The notes: generated by a model not told the origin, from the sequence alone. Shown: positions 50,793-60,860, counted from the stretch's first letter. The stretch is DNA of 64,000 nucleotides from Terrabacter sp. MAHUQ-38 (GCF_014518425.1 NZ_JACVCU010000001.1:496001-560000), one strand, 5' to 3'. A program made the numbers and translations.

Positions 50793-51983
50793 ATGGCCAA
50801 CCTGCGGCAGGCGAGTCTGCGCCATGCCAACCTCGCCCTCGTCGCGCGCACCGTGCTCGGGGCCGACGTGCCTCCCTCGCGTGCGGACGTCGCCGCGGTC
50901 ACGTCACTGACCCGCTCGACGGTGTCGCGACTCGTCGACGACCTCGTCGCCGGCGGCGTGCTCGAGGAGGTCGCGTCGGTCGTCGGCGGCCCCGGGCGTC
51001 CGGGCCGGCCCGCGACCCCGCTGCGCGCCGCCACCGGCCGCTTCGCCGGGCTCGGACTCCAGGTCGGCGTCGGCCACCTGGCGGCCCGACTCGTCGACCT
51101 GTCGGGAACGGTCCTCGCCGAACACCTCGTGACTGCCGACCTGGCGGGTTCCAGGCCCGCGCCGACGCTGCGGCGCCTGCGCACCCTCGCGACCCGGGTG
51201 CTCGCCGCGGCCCCCGACGGCTGCCGTGTCGTCGGCGCGGGCCTCGCCCTGCCGGGCATCGTCGACACCACGTCAGGCCACCTGCTCAGCGCGCCGAACC
51301 TCGGATGGGAGGATGTCGACCCGGGACCGGCCCTGTCCGAGCAGCTCGGCGACCTGCCGCTCAGGGTCGGCAACGAGGCAGACCTCGCGGCCCACGCCTT
51401 CGCGGCCCCCACCCCCGGGCGTCACCGCGAGCCGTCCGACTTCGTCTACCTGAGCGGAGAGGTCGGTATCGGTGGCGCGGTCGTCGTCGGCGCCGCCGTC
51501 ATGACCGGTCGCCACGGCTGGGCCGGCGAGATCGGCCACGTCTGCGTCGACCCCGACGGGCCCGCCTGTCGTTGCGGCTCCACCGGGTGCCTCGAGCAGT
51601 ACGCCGGCCGGCTCGCCATGCTGTCGGCGGCCGGGCTCGGCGCCGACACGCCTTCCACCGAGCTCGCTCGCCGAGCACACGAGGGCGACGAGCGAGCCTG
51701 TGCCGCAGTGCAGTCCGCCGCCCGCGCCCTCGGCATCGCCCTCGCCGGGGTGGTGAACGTGCTCGACATCCCTACGGTCGTCCTCGGTGGTCACCTGGCC
51801 CAGGTGGGTGACCTGCTGGCCCCCGAGGTCGACGCCCTGCTCGGCCGCCGCGTGCTGTCGGCGCACTGGGTGAGCCCCACCGTGGTCGTCGCGTCCGACG
51901 ACCCCGCGCCGGGCGCGACCGGCGCCGCCCTGCTCGCACTGCAGAAGGTCGTCATCGAGCCCGCCTGCCTCATCGACGCCTGA
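50793..51983 (+). CDS. ROK-family transcriptional regulator (XylR-like)
   Basis: 396 residues from ATG 50793. N-terminal [26 protein letters not shown]/sugar-kinase-like part with [37 protein letters not shown] and [20 protein letters not shown] (zinc Cys cluster). The position beside xylA suggests a xylose-responsive repressor; ROK regulators bind sugars in the kinase-like domain. Confidence 0.93.
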   Translation: MANLRQASLRHANLALVARTVLGADVPPSRADVAAVTSLTRSTVSRLVDDLVAGGVLEEVASVVGGPGRPGRPATPLRAATGRFAGLGLQVGVGHLAARLVDLSGTVLAEHLVTADLAGSRPAPTLRRLRTLATRVLAAAPDGCRVVGAGLALPGIVDTTSGHLLSAPNLGWEDVDPGPALSEQLGDLPLRVGNEADLAAHAFAAPTPGRHREPSDFVYLSGEVGIGGAVVVGAAVMTGRHGWAGEIGHVCVDPDGPACRCGSTGCLEQYAGRLAMLSAAGLGADTPSTELARRAHEGDERACAAVQSAARALGIALAGVVNVLDIPTVVLGGHLAQVGDLLAPEVDALLGRRVLSAHWVSPTVVVASDDPAPGATGAALLALQKVVIEPACLIDA

Positions 51984-51986
51984 GCG

Positions 51987-52894
51987 TCACGGGCCGGCAT
52001 CGAGCCGACCCTGCATCGACGCCCCGGGCAGCGGGTCGCCCGCCTCCCAGCCGAACCTCCAGGGGTGGACCGCCTCGACCCACCACGTCGCGCCCGCCTC
52101 CGCGTGCGCGGCGAAGAGGTCGAGCCGCGCCGGATCGCCCGGGTCGCTCTCACCCGGCACGACGACGTCGAACCCGGCCATGCCGCCGCCCACTCCACCC
52201 ACGCCGTCACCACCCGCAGCGCCCCGGAACCGGGACACGTACGCCGTCACGTCCCGCGTGTCCTGCACCTCCCAGTGGCCGTCCAGCCGCATCGGCACGA
52301 CCCCGTCCCACCGTGCTGCCCGGCGGAACGGCTTGGTGCCCGGCCAGGTCCCGGCAACCCACACGGGAACTCGCGCTCGCCCGACCGGGGTGGGGTGGAA
52401 GAGCCCCGCCCACCGCGCATCGGGCTCGCCGCCCGCGACCCGGTAGTGCGCGCCCCGGTGATCGACGGGGCGGCCCGACCACACCGCTCGAGCAGCTCGA
52501 GCTGTTCGTCGAGCATCCGCCCCCGCACGACGGCGTCCGGTTCCTCCCTCAGGTAGTCCCACTCGAACGGCATGGCCCCGATCCCGACGCCGAGCACGGC
52601 ACGGCCGCCGCTCAGACGGTCTAGGGTCACGGTCTCGCGGGCCACCTTGGCGGGACGTCGGCGGGGGAGAGGTGTCACCAGGGTGCCCAGGCGGACCCGC
52701 GACGTGCGGACGGCCGCCACCGCGAGCGCCATCCACGGATCCACCACGTCGACCGGGCCCGGGTCGAAGGCAAGCAGATGGTCCCACAGGAAGAAGCCGT
52801 CCCAGCCCGCACGTTCCGCGGCCACCGCCCAGTCGGCCAGCAGGCCGGCGTCCAGGCCCGGGCCGAAGTTGGGGACCGACACCGCGAACCGCAC
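51987..52894 (-). pseudogene. LLM-class F420-dependent oxidoreductase, frameshifted
   Basis: Start GTG 52894: RFAVSVPNFGPGLDAGLLAD, then WAVAAERAGWDGFFLWDHLL, typical bacterial-luciferase-like (TIM barrel) sequence. Near 52481-52490 the frame changes: LDEQLELLERC is followed in another frame by VWSGRPVDHRGAHYRV and continues to the stop at 51987. One base is missing relative to an intact gene. A sequencing error is as likely as a real mutation, because the rest is well preserved. Confidence 0.8.
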
Positions 52895-52932
52895 CAGCCC
52901 AGTGTGGCAGCGCCGCGTGCGGGTGCGGTTGG

Positions 52933-54753
52933 TCAGCGGATGCCGGCGAGGTCGATGGTCCAGACGGGGTTGCCCGGCAGGGTCTTGACGCGCTCGCCCG
53001 TCGCGAAGCGGCTTGCAGGCTGGATGAGGGGGACGAACGGGCTGCTCAGGTTCATCGCGAGCTGCCACACGGCATACGCCGCCTGGCGATTGTCACCGAC
53101 GGACGCACGCGCTCGCTCGGTGAGGTCGTCGATGAACGTGTCGCTGCCTCGAGCCCAGCCCGCGTGCAGGCCGAGGAGCTCGCCCGGCGCGAAGGCCAGG
53201 TAGTTCTCGGGGTCGGGGTAGTCGGGGTTCCAGCTCCACAGGCTCAACGCGCTGCGGCCGCTGCGGTAGGCGGCGAGCGCCTGGCGCGCGGGCGCCGGGC
53301 TGAGCTTCACCTTGATGCCGACATCGGCCAGCTGCCGGCTGACGCGCGCGGCGAGCACACCCGGCGGGATGCCCTGGATCGGCAGGTCGACGGCATACGT
53401 CAGCGGGATCTGCTGGCCCTTGTAGCCCGATCGGCGCAACGCCGCCTTCGCCGCGGCCAGGTCGCGCTCGGGCACGACGGGCTGCGTGACGATCGGCGTG
53501 GGTATGCCGTCCGGCCCGGTCGTGAGGACGCCGCCGGGTGTCGCCGCGGAACCGGTGGGTGCTGTGGTCGAGCCGGCGCCCGACGGGGTGGGCGTGCCGC
53601 TCGCGGCCGGGGTCGTGCCGGTGGGCCCGGGGGCCGGCACGGTGGGCGCCGGCTTCGGCGGAGGCAGGTCGTCGAGCGCGCCGACGATGCCCGCGGGGAT
53701 GAGCCCGGCAACCGGCATGGCACCCGGCACCGCCGCGGCGACGGCCTTCCGGTCGATGCCCAGGCGGACTGCCTCGGCGAAGTCCGCGTCGGCCGTCCAG
53801 GCGTTGACGGCCCGGGTGCGGTTGAGGGCCAGGTAGACGAGCGTGCTCGAGCGCATCGTCGTCACGGTGACGGCCGACGCCTGCGAGCCGGACGCGGCCC
53901 CGTCGGCCTGGGACGGCGACAGGTCGAGCGCGACGTCTGCGGCGCCCGACCGGATCGCGTCGAGCTGCCGGGTCGGCGTGAGGTTGCGCACGACGACCTC
54001 GGGGAAGGCGGGGGCCGGGCCGCTCCAGTTGGGGTTGGTCGCGAGGCGGATCTCGGACGTGCCGTGCACGCTCTCGATCATGTACGGGCCGGAGCCGGCG
54101 GAGTGCGTCGAGAGGTAGGGACCGGCAGTGTCGCCGGGGCCGATCGTGCCGCCGTGCGCCTTGACCGCGGCGGAGTTGAGGATCCCGAAGGCGGGGTTGG
54201 CCAGGATGGCCGGGAGTGCGAAGTTCGAGCCGGGCGAGCTGAGCGTGAACGTGCGGTCGTCGATCTTCAGGGCGGACACGGTGCCGAGGATGCTCTGTGC
54301 CGGACCGGGCAGGCCCTTGGCGCGCGCGAGCGTGAAGAGCACGTCGTCGGTCGTCACCGGGGTGCCGTCGGAGAAGACGAGGTCCTTGCGCAGTCGCAGC
54401 GTCAGCCACCGACCCTCGGGCGACAGGGTGTACTCGGCCATGCCGGGCACGACCTTCGTCGGGTCGCTCGGGTCGAGGGTGGTCAGGGTCTGGTAGAGCG
54501 CATGCGTGAGCATGGCCCCGCTGCGGTCGAACTGCCGGGTCGGGTCGAGCGTCGAGTGGTCGAAGACGGTGCCCACGACGAGCGGGCGCTGCTCGGCGGT
54601 CGGCGCGGCGGTGCCCGGCGCACCCGTCACGTCCGGCGTCGAGCCGGAGGTCGCAGCGGGGTCGGCGGTGACCGTGGTGCAGGCCGCGGCGGACGCGAGC
54701 GAGAGCACGACGAGCACCGCAGCCGCGGCGGGGCGGGCGACACGTCGACGCAT
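52933..54753 (-). CDS. Family 5 extracellular solute-binding lipoprotein (peptide/oligosaccharide ABC transporter)
   Basis: 606 residues from ATG 54753. Lipobox LASAAAC after a 24-residue signal (RRRVARPAAAAVLVVLSLAS). Then the SBP_bac_5 fold: TVFDHSTLDPTRQFDRSGAM, LTLRLRKDLVFSDGTPVTTD, ALYQTLTTLDPSDPTKVVPG, LNRTRAVNAWTADADFAEAV. A long Pro/Thr/Gly-rich insert at about 385-445 is unusual. No permease or ATPase gene lies next to it. The frame is open to 55638, but the start with the lipobox is preferred. Confidence 0.9.
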   Translation of the reverse strand: MRRRVARPAAAAVLVVLSLASAAACTTVTADPAATSGSTPDVTGAPGTAAPTAEQRPLVVGTVFDHSTLDPTRQFDRSGAMLTHALYQTLTTLDPSDPTKVVPGMAEYTLSPEGRWLTLRLRKDLVFSDGTPVTTDDVLFTLARAKGLPGPAQSILGTVSALKIDDRTFTLSSPGSNFALPAILANPAFGILNSAAVKAHGGTIGPGDTAGPYLSTHSAGSGPYMIESVHGTSEIRLATNPNWSGPAPAFPEVVVRNLTPTRQLDAIRSGAADVALDLSPSQADGAASGSQASAVTVTTMRSSTLVYLALNRTRAVNAWTADADFAEAVRLGIDRKAVAAAVPGAMPVAGLIPAGIVGALDDLPPPKPAPTVPAPGPTGTTPAASGTPTPSGAGSTTAPTGSAATPGGVLTTGPDGIPTPIVTQPVVPERDLAAAKAALRRSGYKGQQIPLTYAVDLPIQGIPPGVLAARVSRQLADVGIKVKLSPAPARQALAAYRSGRSALSLWSWNPDYPDPENYLAFAPGELLGLHAGWARGSDTFIDDLTERARASVGDNRQAAYAVWQLAMNLSSPFVPLIQPASRFATGERVKTLPGNPVWTIDLAGIR

Positions 54754-54866
54754 GGACTTCCTTCGGGCGCGCCCGAGAGGGCGTCGGGCGGGGGCAGCGG
54801 CACTACAGCACGACGACAGACGGCACCGGCGACAACCGCGGAGCACCCCTGTCCGTGGTCCGAAGT

Positions 54867-56114
54867 CTAGCCGCCGCCACCCGCGGCCACGCCCGCCTCC
54901 TCGGCCGCCTCGGGCACCTGACCGCCCTCGAACCACTCGACGAGCTCGGGGTCGAGGGCCGGGACATCGACGGCACCGCCTCCGGTACGCAGGGAGCTCG
55001 TGGCGCAGGCACCCGCCGCCACGGCCTCGCGCGCCGCGACGGGCGAGGTCATCGTCTCGCCGCCTTCGCGCGCGAAGCGGACGAACTCGGCCACGAGCAG
55101 CGGGTCGGCGCCACCGTGCCCGGTCGTGTCGGCGGCCGGGACCTCGATGACCTCGTCGGCGTCCTCCCGGTAGGCGTCGGTGCGGCGGGTCCACACCTTG
55201 ACCACGGCGCCGGGGCCGTCGCCGAAGTTCTCGAGCCGGCCCTTCGTGCCGATGACGGTGTAGTTGCGCCAGTAGTCCGGGGTGAAGTGGCACTGCTGGT
55301 AGCTGGCGAGCACACCGCCCTCGAGCACGAGGTGCGCCATCGAGATGTCCTCGACGTCGACGACCGGGTGCAGCTCGCGCTGCTCGGTGGGCGGCCAGTT
55401 GTCGAGGGAGTACCAGTCGGCCATCCGGCGGTCGGAGTTGTCGCGGTGGTCGGTGATCGCGCCGTAGACCGCGAGGGCGCCGACCGCGCTGACCCGCCTG
55501 CTGTAGGCGCCGGCGAGCCAGTGGATGACGTCGATGTCGTGAGCGCCCTTCTGCAGGAGCAGGCCCGTGGTGTTGCGACGGTCGGCGTGCCAGTCCTTGA
55601 AGTAGTAGTCGCCTCCGGCGGACACGAAGTGGCGGCACCAGACGGCCTTGACCTGCCCGATCGTCCCGGCCTCGATGACCTCGCGCATCGCCGTGACGAC
55701 GGGCAGGTGGCGCATGTTGTGGCCGACGTAGAGGCGCGTCCGGGTGCGGTGCGCCGCCGCGAGGATGCGGTCGGCGTCGGCGATGCTCGTCGCGAGCGGC
55801 TTCTCGACGAACGTTGGTATGCCGGCCTCCAGGGTCCGCACGGCGTGCTCGGCGTGCACGTGGTCGGGGGTGAGCACGAGCACGGCGTCGACCTCGGAGC
55901 GGACGTGGGGCGCGAGGATCTCGTCGAGGGAGGCGACAACGCGGACGCCCTCGATGCGCGCGGCGGCGTCGCGTCGCCCGCGCTCGGCGGTGTCGCAGAC
56001 GACGGTGACGCGGCTGCCCTCGCCGGGACGGTGGGCGTACCTCGCGAGGCTCGCGCGCAGGCCGAAGCCGACGATGCCCATGCGCAGGTCGGACTGTCCG
56101 GACTGGTCGGTCAT
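54867..56114 (-). CDS. Gfo/Idh/MocA-family oxidoreductase
   Basis: 415 residues from ATG 56114. N-terminal Rossmann: MGIVGFGLRASLARYAHRPG, then EVDAVLVLTPDHVHAEHAVR, PTFVEKPLATSIADADRILA (EKP motif) and the C-terminal GAHDIDVIHWLAGAYSRRV. NAD(P)-dependent dehydrogenases of sugars or inositol. 16 bp after the esterase 2 stop; part of the long minus-strand run. Confidence 0.92.
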   Translation of the reverse strand: MTDQSGQSDLRMGIVGFGLRASLARYAHRPGEGSRVTVVCDTAERGRRDAAARIEGVRVVASLDEILAPHVRSEVDAVLVLTPDHVHAEHAVRTLEAGIPTFVEKPLATSIADADRILAAAHRTRTRLYVGHNMRHLPVVTAMREVIEAGTIGQVKAVWCRHFVSAGGDYYFKDWHADRRNTTGLLLQKGAHDIDVIHWLAGAYSRRVSAVGALAVYGAITDHRDNSDRRMADWYSLDNWPPTEQRELHPVVDVEDISMAHLVLEGGVLASYQQCHFTPDYWRNYTVIGTKGRLENFGDGPGAVVKVWTRRTDAYREDADEVIEVPAADTTGHGGADPLLVAEFVRFAREGGETMTSPVAAREAVAAGACATSSLRTGGGAVDVPALDPELVEWFEGGQVPEAAEEAGVAAGGGG

Positions 56115-56130
56115 GGGTGGGGGCAGACGG

Positions 56131-56856
56131 TCAGGGGAGCAGGTCGTCGAGGTAGGTCGGGAGCATGTCCCACCACGTCGGCCAGTCGTGCTTGTAGCCC
56201 GGACCCCAGTCGTCCACGCGGTTGGGGATCCCCTTGGTGCCCAACACGTTCGCGACGGCCCACGACTCGCCGACGTCCTCCCACTGACCGCTGCCGGAGG
56301 CGAGCACGATCATCCGGCGCCGGAGCAGGTCGAGGTCGGGGCCCTGGAGGTCGGGGAGGAAGTGCAGCGGCGAGCTGAAGTACATGTCGTCGGTGAAGCG
56401 GCCGCCGATGAACTTCTCGACGGCATACGTCCCGCTCATGCAGACCGCTGCGTCGACGAGGTGCGGGTAGCGGCACGTGATCGCGAGCGCGTTGAAGGCG
56501 CCGATCGACGCGCCCGCGACGACGACGGGCAGGTGACCGCCGACGTCGGAGTGGATCGCGGGGATGATCTCCTCGGCGACGGCCTCGTGGAAGGCGTTGA
56601 AGAGAGCCATCCGGTAGTCGGTGGACCCGACCCGCTCGGCCATGGCCTTGCCGGCGACGCTGTCGCACGAGTAGACCTTCGCGCGCCCGGCGTCGATGAG
56701 CGGCAGAAGGTGGGCGACCATCTTGTGGCGCTCGACCTCCTCCGCGTCACCCCCGGCGGTGGGGAAGAGCAGCACCGGCACCCCGTAGGTGCCCCATCTC
56801 GCGACGGTGATGTCCTGGCCCAGACGGTCGGAGTACCACCGGTCGGTCACCTTCAT
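56131..56856 (-). CDS. Esterase-family alpha/beta hydrolase 2
   Basis: 241 residues from ATG 56856. YSDRLGQDITVARWGTYGVP, VLLFPTAGGDAEEVERHKMV, PVVVAGASIGAFNALAITCR (Ser in GASIGA), then SSPLHFLPDLQGPDLDLLRR and GYKHDWPTWWDMLPTYLDDL (His). Resembles the esterase D/putative esterase family acting on acyl chains. Second esterase of the ATP-grasp run. Confidence 0.88.
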   Translation of the reverse strand: MKVTDRWYSDRLGQDITVARWGTYGVPVLLFPTAGGDAEEVERHKMVAHLLPLIDAGRAKVYSCDSVAGKAMAERVGSTDYRMALFNAFHEAVAEEIIPAIHSDVGGHLPVVVAGASIGAFNALAITCRYPHLVDAAVCMSGTYAVEKFIGGRFTDDMYFSSPLHFLPDLQGPDLDLLRRRMIVLASGSGQWEDVGESWAVANVLGTKGIPNRVDDWGPGYKHDWPTWWDMLPTYLDDLLP

Positions 56857-56955
56857 CGCGCGAGGCCTTTCTTTCGGGTGGCCCCACTCAACCACGAGGG
56901 TCCGCGGGGGTCCACGCGGACGCAGCGCCCTCAGGGCCGCTGAACTCCCGTGTGC

Positions 56956-58113
56956 TCATTCATAGACGAACTTCTGGGGTCCGGGGAAGAGCCAGGAGAG
57001 CCCGTCGCCGAGGCGGTCGCGCCAGTTCTCCCAGTTGTGGCCGTCGCGGGACTCCGTGTAGCGCACCTTCATCCCGGTGTGCCGGAAGACGGGGACCATG
57101 GAGCGGTTCGGGGTGATGAGCGGCTCGTAGACACCGCACGTCATGTAGATGCGGTCGACGACAGCCCTCGGCTTCTCGCGGAAGCGGTTGACGAACTTCA
57201 CGACCGGGTCGAACGCCGGTCCGCCGCCGTGGTCGAAGCCGATGTCGGTGAAGACGAGCGACGCCGACTGCAGCATGAGCGAGCCGAAGAGCCCCGGGTA
57301 GCGGACCGCGGTCGACAGCGCCGCGATGCCGCCGAAGGAGCTGCCCATGAGACAGCGGGCCTCCGGGGTGTCGGCGAGCGGCAGCCGCTCGGTGAGGAGC
57401 GGCACGAGCTCACGCGCGATGAACCGGGCGTGGGGCGCGTGGTTGGGGTACTCCTTGAGCCGGTCGCGCGGCGGTACGAAGACGGCGACGAGCGGGTCGA
57501 CGTCGAGCCGGTGGATGAGGTTGTCGAGCACCGTCTTCATCGCCGCGAACTCGAGGTAGTCGGTGCCGTCGTGGACGATGAGGAGCGGGTAGCGCTGTGC
57601 ATGGTTGAAGCGGGCCGGCAGGTAGATCTGCACCGGCTGGTCACGGCGCAGCGCCCTGCTCCGGACGTGCTCCTCGACGAGGGTGCCCTCGCGGGCCTCG
57701 GGGTCGAAGGCCACCCAGTCGGGCGCGCGGTAGCCGATGGCGGCACACACCGACGACGAGCCCATGGGGCTGTGCGCGAGCCGCGGGTTGAGCGGGTCGT
57801 TGAACCGCTCGTACTGCTCGCCCTTGCGGATCTCCACCTGGTACTCGACCCGCGACCCCTCGGGGAGGACCGTCGTGACCGACCACAGGTCAGAGTCCCC
57901 GATCCGCTTGAGTGGCAGGGGATCCGGCAGGCCGACGACACGGTGACGCACCCACACCTCGTCCACGGCGCCGCGGTAGAGGAACGTCGCCCGCTCACCC
58001 TCGATGAGAGGCGAGCCGTAGCGCGCGACGAACCGGTCGATCGTCGGGCCGTCGAGGGGCAGCCGCTCACGGAGCCGGTTGATCGCCAGGCGGGAGACGG
58101 GCGTGGTCGTCAT
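56956..58113 (-). CDS. Enterochelin-esterase-like hydrolase 1
   Basis: 385 residues from ATG 58113, whose first bases overlap the S51-like gene stop (ATGA). An N-terminal beta-sandwich like that of Fes-type esterases (FLYRGAVDEVWVRHRVVGLP, DSDLWSVTTVLPEGSRVEYQ) precedes an alpha/beta hydrolase with YPLLIVHDGTDYLEFAAMKT, RCLMGSSFGGIAALSTAVRY (Ser in GSSFGG) and RDGHNWENWRDRLGDGL (His). Probably cuts ester bonds in a peptide-like product. Confidence 0.9.
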   Translation of the reverse strand: MTTTPVSRLAINRLRERLPLDGPTIDRFVARYGSPLIEGERATFLYRGAVDEVWVRHRVVGLPDPLPLKRIGDSDLWSVTTVLPEGSRVEYQVEIRKGEQYERFNDPLNPRLAHSPMGSSSVCAAIGYRAPDWVAFDPEAREGTLVEEHVRSRALRRDQPVQIYLPARFNHAQRYPLLIVHDGTDYLEFAAMKTVLDNLIHRLDVDPLVAVFVPPRDRLKEYPNHAPHARFIARELVPLLTERLPLADTPEARCLMGSSFGGIAALSTAVRYPGLFGSLMLQSASLVFTDIGFDHGGGPAFDPVVKFVNRFREKPRAVVDRIYMTCGVYEPLITPNRSMVPVFRHTGMKVRYTESRDGHNWENWRDRLGDGLSWLFPGPQKFVYE

Positions 58114-59051
58114 GACGCCCCCACCGTGACCAGGGTGCCCTCGGTCGACAGGACGCGGGCACCGGCGGGGACGACGGCACGGCCGTCGGCGGTCGCGCTG
58201 CCCGGGCCGAACCGCACGACGCTCCCGGCGTCGAGGGGCACGAGTCGGTGCGCAGGGAACCGCGCCGCGAAGACGGCCATGCGCTCCCGGTCGTCGAGGG
58301 CGAGACGCCGGCGGGCGTGCGGCAGCGGCACGACGCCGCGCACGCGGCCGAGCCCGCGGTCGTGCACCTCGGGCGCCGTGACGCCCTGCGGGGCGAAGTC
58401 GTGGAACAGCACGACGGGGTCGCACACCGCCATCGCGCCGGCGGACCAGGCGATGACCGGCAGCTCCGGCGGCACCGACACGGCGAGCAGGCGCAGAGTC
58501 TCCATGAGGATGCCGACGTGGCCGCCGGCGATGACGAGCGCGGCCGAGGCAGCGAGCGTCTGCGCGACCTCGGCGCGGTGGTCGGCGAGCGCCTCGCTGC
58601 GTGTCACCGCCTCGGTCGCCGCCGTGCGCTCGACGAGACGGGCCACCTCCCAGGCGTACCAGTCGTCGACGTCGCGCAACGCCTGCAGGGCGGAGCGCTC
58701 GGCGCCTTCGCCGATGCCGTGCCGCGACGTACGGCGCCGCACCGCGAAGACGGCATCCCACGCCGACTGCAGCCGGATGCCGTAGAAGGCGCGCAGCTCG
58801 TCGTGGCGCGAACGGTGGTCGAGGACGGCACCGCGCAGGTCACGGTCCCGCGACAGCAGCTCGACGGCCCGCTGGTAGAGGCGCAGGTTCACGCCCCGGC
58901 CGTCGACCGCGGCGAGGAGCTCGGCGTCGTCGGCCTCGCGCTCCTCCCAACCGGCGTTGACGATGGCCACGGGGCCCTCGGTCCCGAGGGAGCGGAGCGT
59001 GGGGGCGACGGTCGTGGTGAACCTCTGTGGACCGAGAAGGATCGTCGTCAT
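58110..59051 (-). CDS. Peptidase S51/glutamine-amidotransferase-like protein
   Basis: 313 residues from ATG 59051. The C-terminal half has AALVIAGGHVGILMETLRLL, PVIAWSAGAMAVCDPVVLFH (nucleophile elbow SAGAMA) and FAPQGVTAPEVHDRGLGRVR, as in cyanophycinase/peptidase E-type proteins. The N-terminal part is helical and unassigned. It starts 4 bp after the ATP-grasp stop. S51 enzymes cleave beta- or alpha-aspartyl-type peptides. Confidence 0.75.
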   Translation of the reverse strand: MTTILLGPQRFTTTVAPTLRSLGTEGPVAIVNAGWEEREADDAELLAAVDGRGVNLRLYQRAVELLSRDRDLRGAVLDHRSRHDELRAFYGIRLQSAWDAVFAVRRRTSRHGIGEGAERSALQALRDVDDWYAWEVARLVERTAATEAVTRSEALADHRAEVAQTLAASAALVIAGGHVGILMETLRLLAVSVPPELPVIAWSAGAMAVCDPVVLFHDFAPQGVTAPEVHDRGLGRVRGVVPLPHARRRLALDDRERMAVFAARFPAHRLVPLDAGSVVRFGPGSATADGRAVVPAGARVLSTEGTLVTVGAS

Positions 59052-59055
59052 CTGG

Positions 59056-60279
59056 TCAGCCGGCGTGCACGTGGACCGTGCGACCGACGTCGTCGAGCAT
59101 GGCGCGCACCGTGTCGTAGTCCGGGTGGCGCAGACGGACGTACGCGTTGGCCATGTAGCCGGCCTCGACGGCCTGCGTGCCGTGCCCCTCCGGCGGGAAG
59201 TGCCCGTCGATGATCCACTCGCCGTAGCGCGACTGGATCTCGTCGATGCCGGAGTAGCCCCGGATCGCCCCGTCCTGGTCAGGGCGCAGCGCGACGATGC
59301 CGGCGGCATACGCGCGGCTCAGCTGCTGCTCGGGCTTGCGGTGCGTGATGACGTGCGCCCACTCGCGGTAGACGTCGACGTCGTTGGCGGCGGAGTAGAG
59401 GTCCCACGCGCCGACGCCGGGCGGGCGGCAGCCGATCTCGCTGAACTTCAGGCCCTTCGGGCCGTAGAACCACTCCATGTGGGTCGCCGAGGTCTCGATG
59501 CCGAGGGCCTCGATGACGCGCGCACCGAGGCGGCGGACCTCGGCGTAGAACGGGTTGCCGTCGAGGCGGTTCGTCGTGATGAACTGCGGCGAGATCCAGC
59601 GGTGGCGCATCGCCTCGAGGACGTTGGGGTAGTAGTGCGTCGCCCAGTCGTGCACGACCTCACCGTCGAGGGTGATGGTGTCGTAGAACCCCTCGTGGCC
59701 CTCGACGAACTCCTCGACCGCGATCGAGGTCGCGCCCTCCCGGCCGTAGCCCGCGAGCGCCTGCTCGAGCTCGTGCGCGTCGTCGACCCGGACGGTGCCC
59801 TGCGCGCCGGCGCCCGCGCGCGGCTTGAGGATCAAGGGGTAGCCGACCCGGGCGGCGAAGTCGCGGGCCTCGGCGGCCGAGTCGACGGCCGCGCTCGCCG
59901 CGGTCGGGACACCCGCCTGGCGCAGCGCCTCCTTCATCGACGGCTTGTCGCGGCACAGCCACGTCGTGCGCACGCTCGTGCCCGGGATGCCGCACGCCTC
60001 GCGGACGTGGGCCGCAGGCATCGTGTGCGCCTCGACCGTCGCCTCCAGCGCGTCGATCCACACCTTCTCCTGGAAGTAGCGGACCGCCTCGACCATCTGG
60101 CCCACGTCGGTGACCGACCCGACCCGGTAGTAGCCGCGGAGCGCTCCGAGCACGTCCTCGCCGAGGTGCCCCTCGTCCGACTCGCCGATGCCGTAGACGT
60201 TCGCGCCGACAGAGGCGAGGGCGTGCACGAACCGGCGTTGGTTCGCCGGGAACGACGGCTCCACGAAGATGATGTTCAC
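59056..60279 (-). CDS. ATP-grasp ligase
   Basis: 407 residues from GTG 60279. Pre-ATP-grasp domain NIIFVEPSFPANQRRFVHAL; grasp region GYPLILKPRAGAGAQGTVRV (ATP Lys), SIAVEEFVEGHEGFYDTITL and LKFSEIGCRPPGVGAWDLYS (metal Glu/Asn-like). These enzymes join a carboxylate to an amine with ATP. It heads the run of S51-like, two esterases, Gfo/Idh and SBP genes. The substrate is not predictable. Confidence 0.92.
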   Translation of the reverse strand: MNIIFVEPSFPANQRRFVHALASVGANVYGIGESDEGHLGEDVLGALRGYYRVGSVTDVGQMVEAVRYFQEKVWIDALEATVEAHTMPAAHVREACGIPGTSVRTTWLCRDKPSMKEALRQAGVPTAASAAVDSAAEARDFAARVGYPLILKPRAGAGAQGTVRVDDAHELEQALAGYGREGATSIAVEEFVEGHEGFYDTITLDGEVVHDWATHYYPNVLEAMRHRWISPQFITTNRLDGNPFYAEVRRLGARVIEALGIETSATHMEWFYGPKGLKFSEIGCRPPGVGAWDLYSAANDVDVYREWAHVITHRKPEQQLSRAYAAGIVALRPDQDGAIRGYSGIDEIQSRYGEWIIDGHFPPEGHGTQAVEAGYMANAYVRLRHPDYDTVRAMLDDVGRTVHVHAG

Positions 60280-60333
60280 CCCACCGACCCTAGGGGTCGA
60301 CGGGGTGAACGTCACGGCGTGCCCTCGGCGGTG

Positions 60334-60714
60334 TCAGCTCCCCGGCTGGGCGGGCAGGTCGGCGAAGTCCTCCTCCTCGAAGACGCGTCGCACCTCGACG
60401 GAGACCTCTGGGAAGAGATCCGCGAAGCGCTTGGCGAGCTCGACCGCCTCCTGCTTGTCGGCGACCTTGACGAGTGCGAAGCCACCGATGACCTCGCGAG
60501 CCTCGGAGAAGGGGCCGTCGGTGACGTTGAGGCCGCTCGAGTCCTTGCGGACGATGGCGCCCTGGTCGCTCTTGTGGACGCCCTCGGCGGCGAGCAGCAC
60601 GCCCGAGGTGGCGTACTCCTCCATGAACGTGCCCATCTGCTCGATGAACTCGGGGCTCGGGTTCCACGCCTCCGGGAGGGACTCGTCGAGCTTGTGGATC
60701 ATGAGGTAACGCAT
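60334..60714 (-). CDS. YCII/DGPF-domain protein
   Basis: 126 residues from ATG 60714. MRYLMIHKLDESLPEAWNPS, EFIEQMGTFMEEYATSGVLL, GLNVTDGPFSEAREVIGGFA (the DGPF motif) and ALVKVADKQEAVELAKRFAD. Dimeric alpha-beta-barrel proteins of the YciI group, often next to ECF sigma genes; here none is adjacent. Its role is not known. Confidence 0.9.
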   Translation of the reverse strand: MRYLMIHKLDESLPEAWNPSPEFIEQMGTFMEEYATSGVLLAAEGVHKSDQGAIVRKDSSGLNVTDGPFSEAREVIGGFALVKVADKQEAVELAKRFADLFPEVSVEVRRVFEEEDFADLPAQPGS

Positions 60715-60860
60715 GGTGGGTCTCCTTCGTCGGTGGTCGGGCCGGTCCGGGTCGGCACCAGCCTTCACGCCCACGTCGAACGACGCATCCCCGTTTCGAC
60801 GTTTCGAGGATCAAACCATCGACACGGGCCGCCGGAGCGAGGTGGCGACTCCCGGGTCAG

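Noticed and set aside
49316-51811. 831-codon plus-strand ORF across xylA and the ROK gene
   Set aside because: High-GC shadow ORF that overlaps two well-supported genes in other frames.
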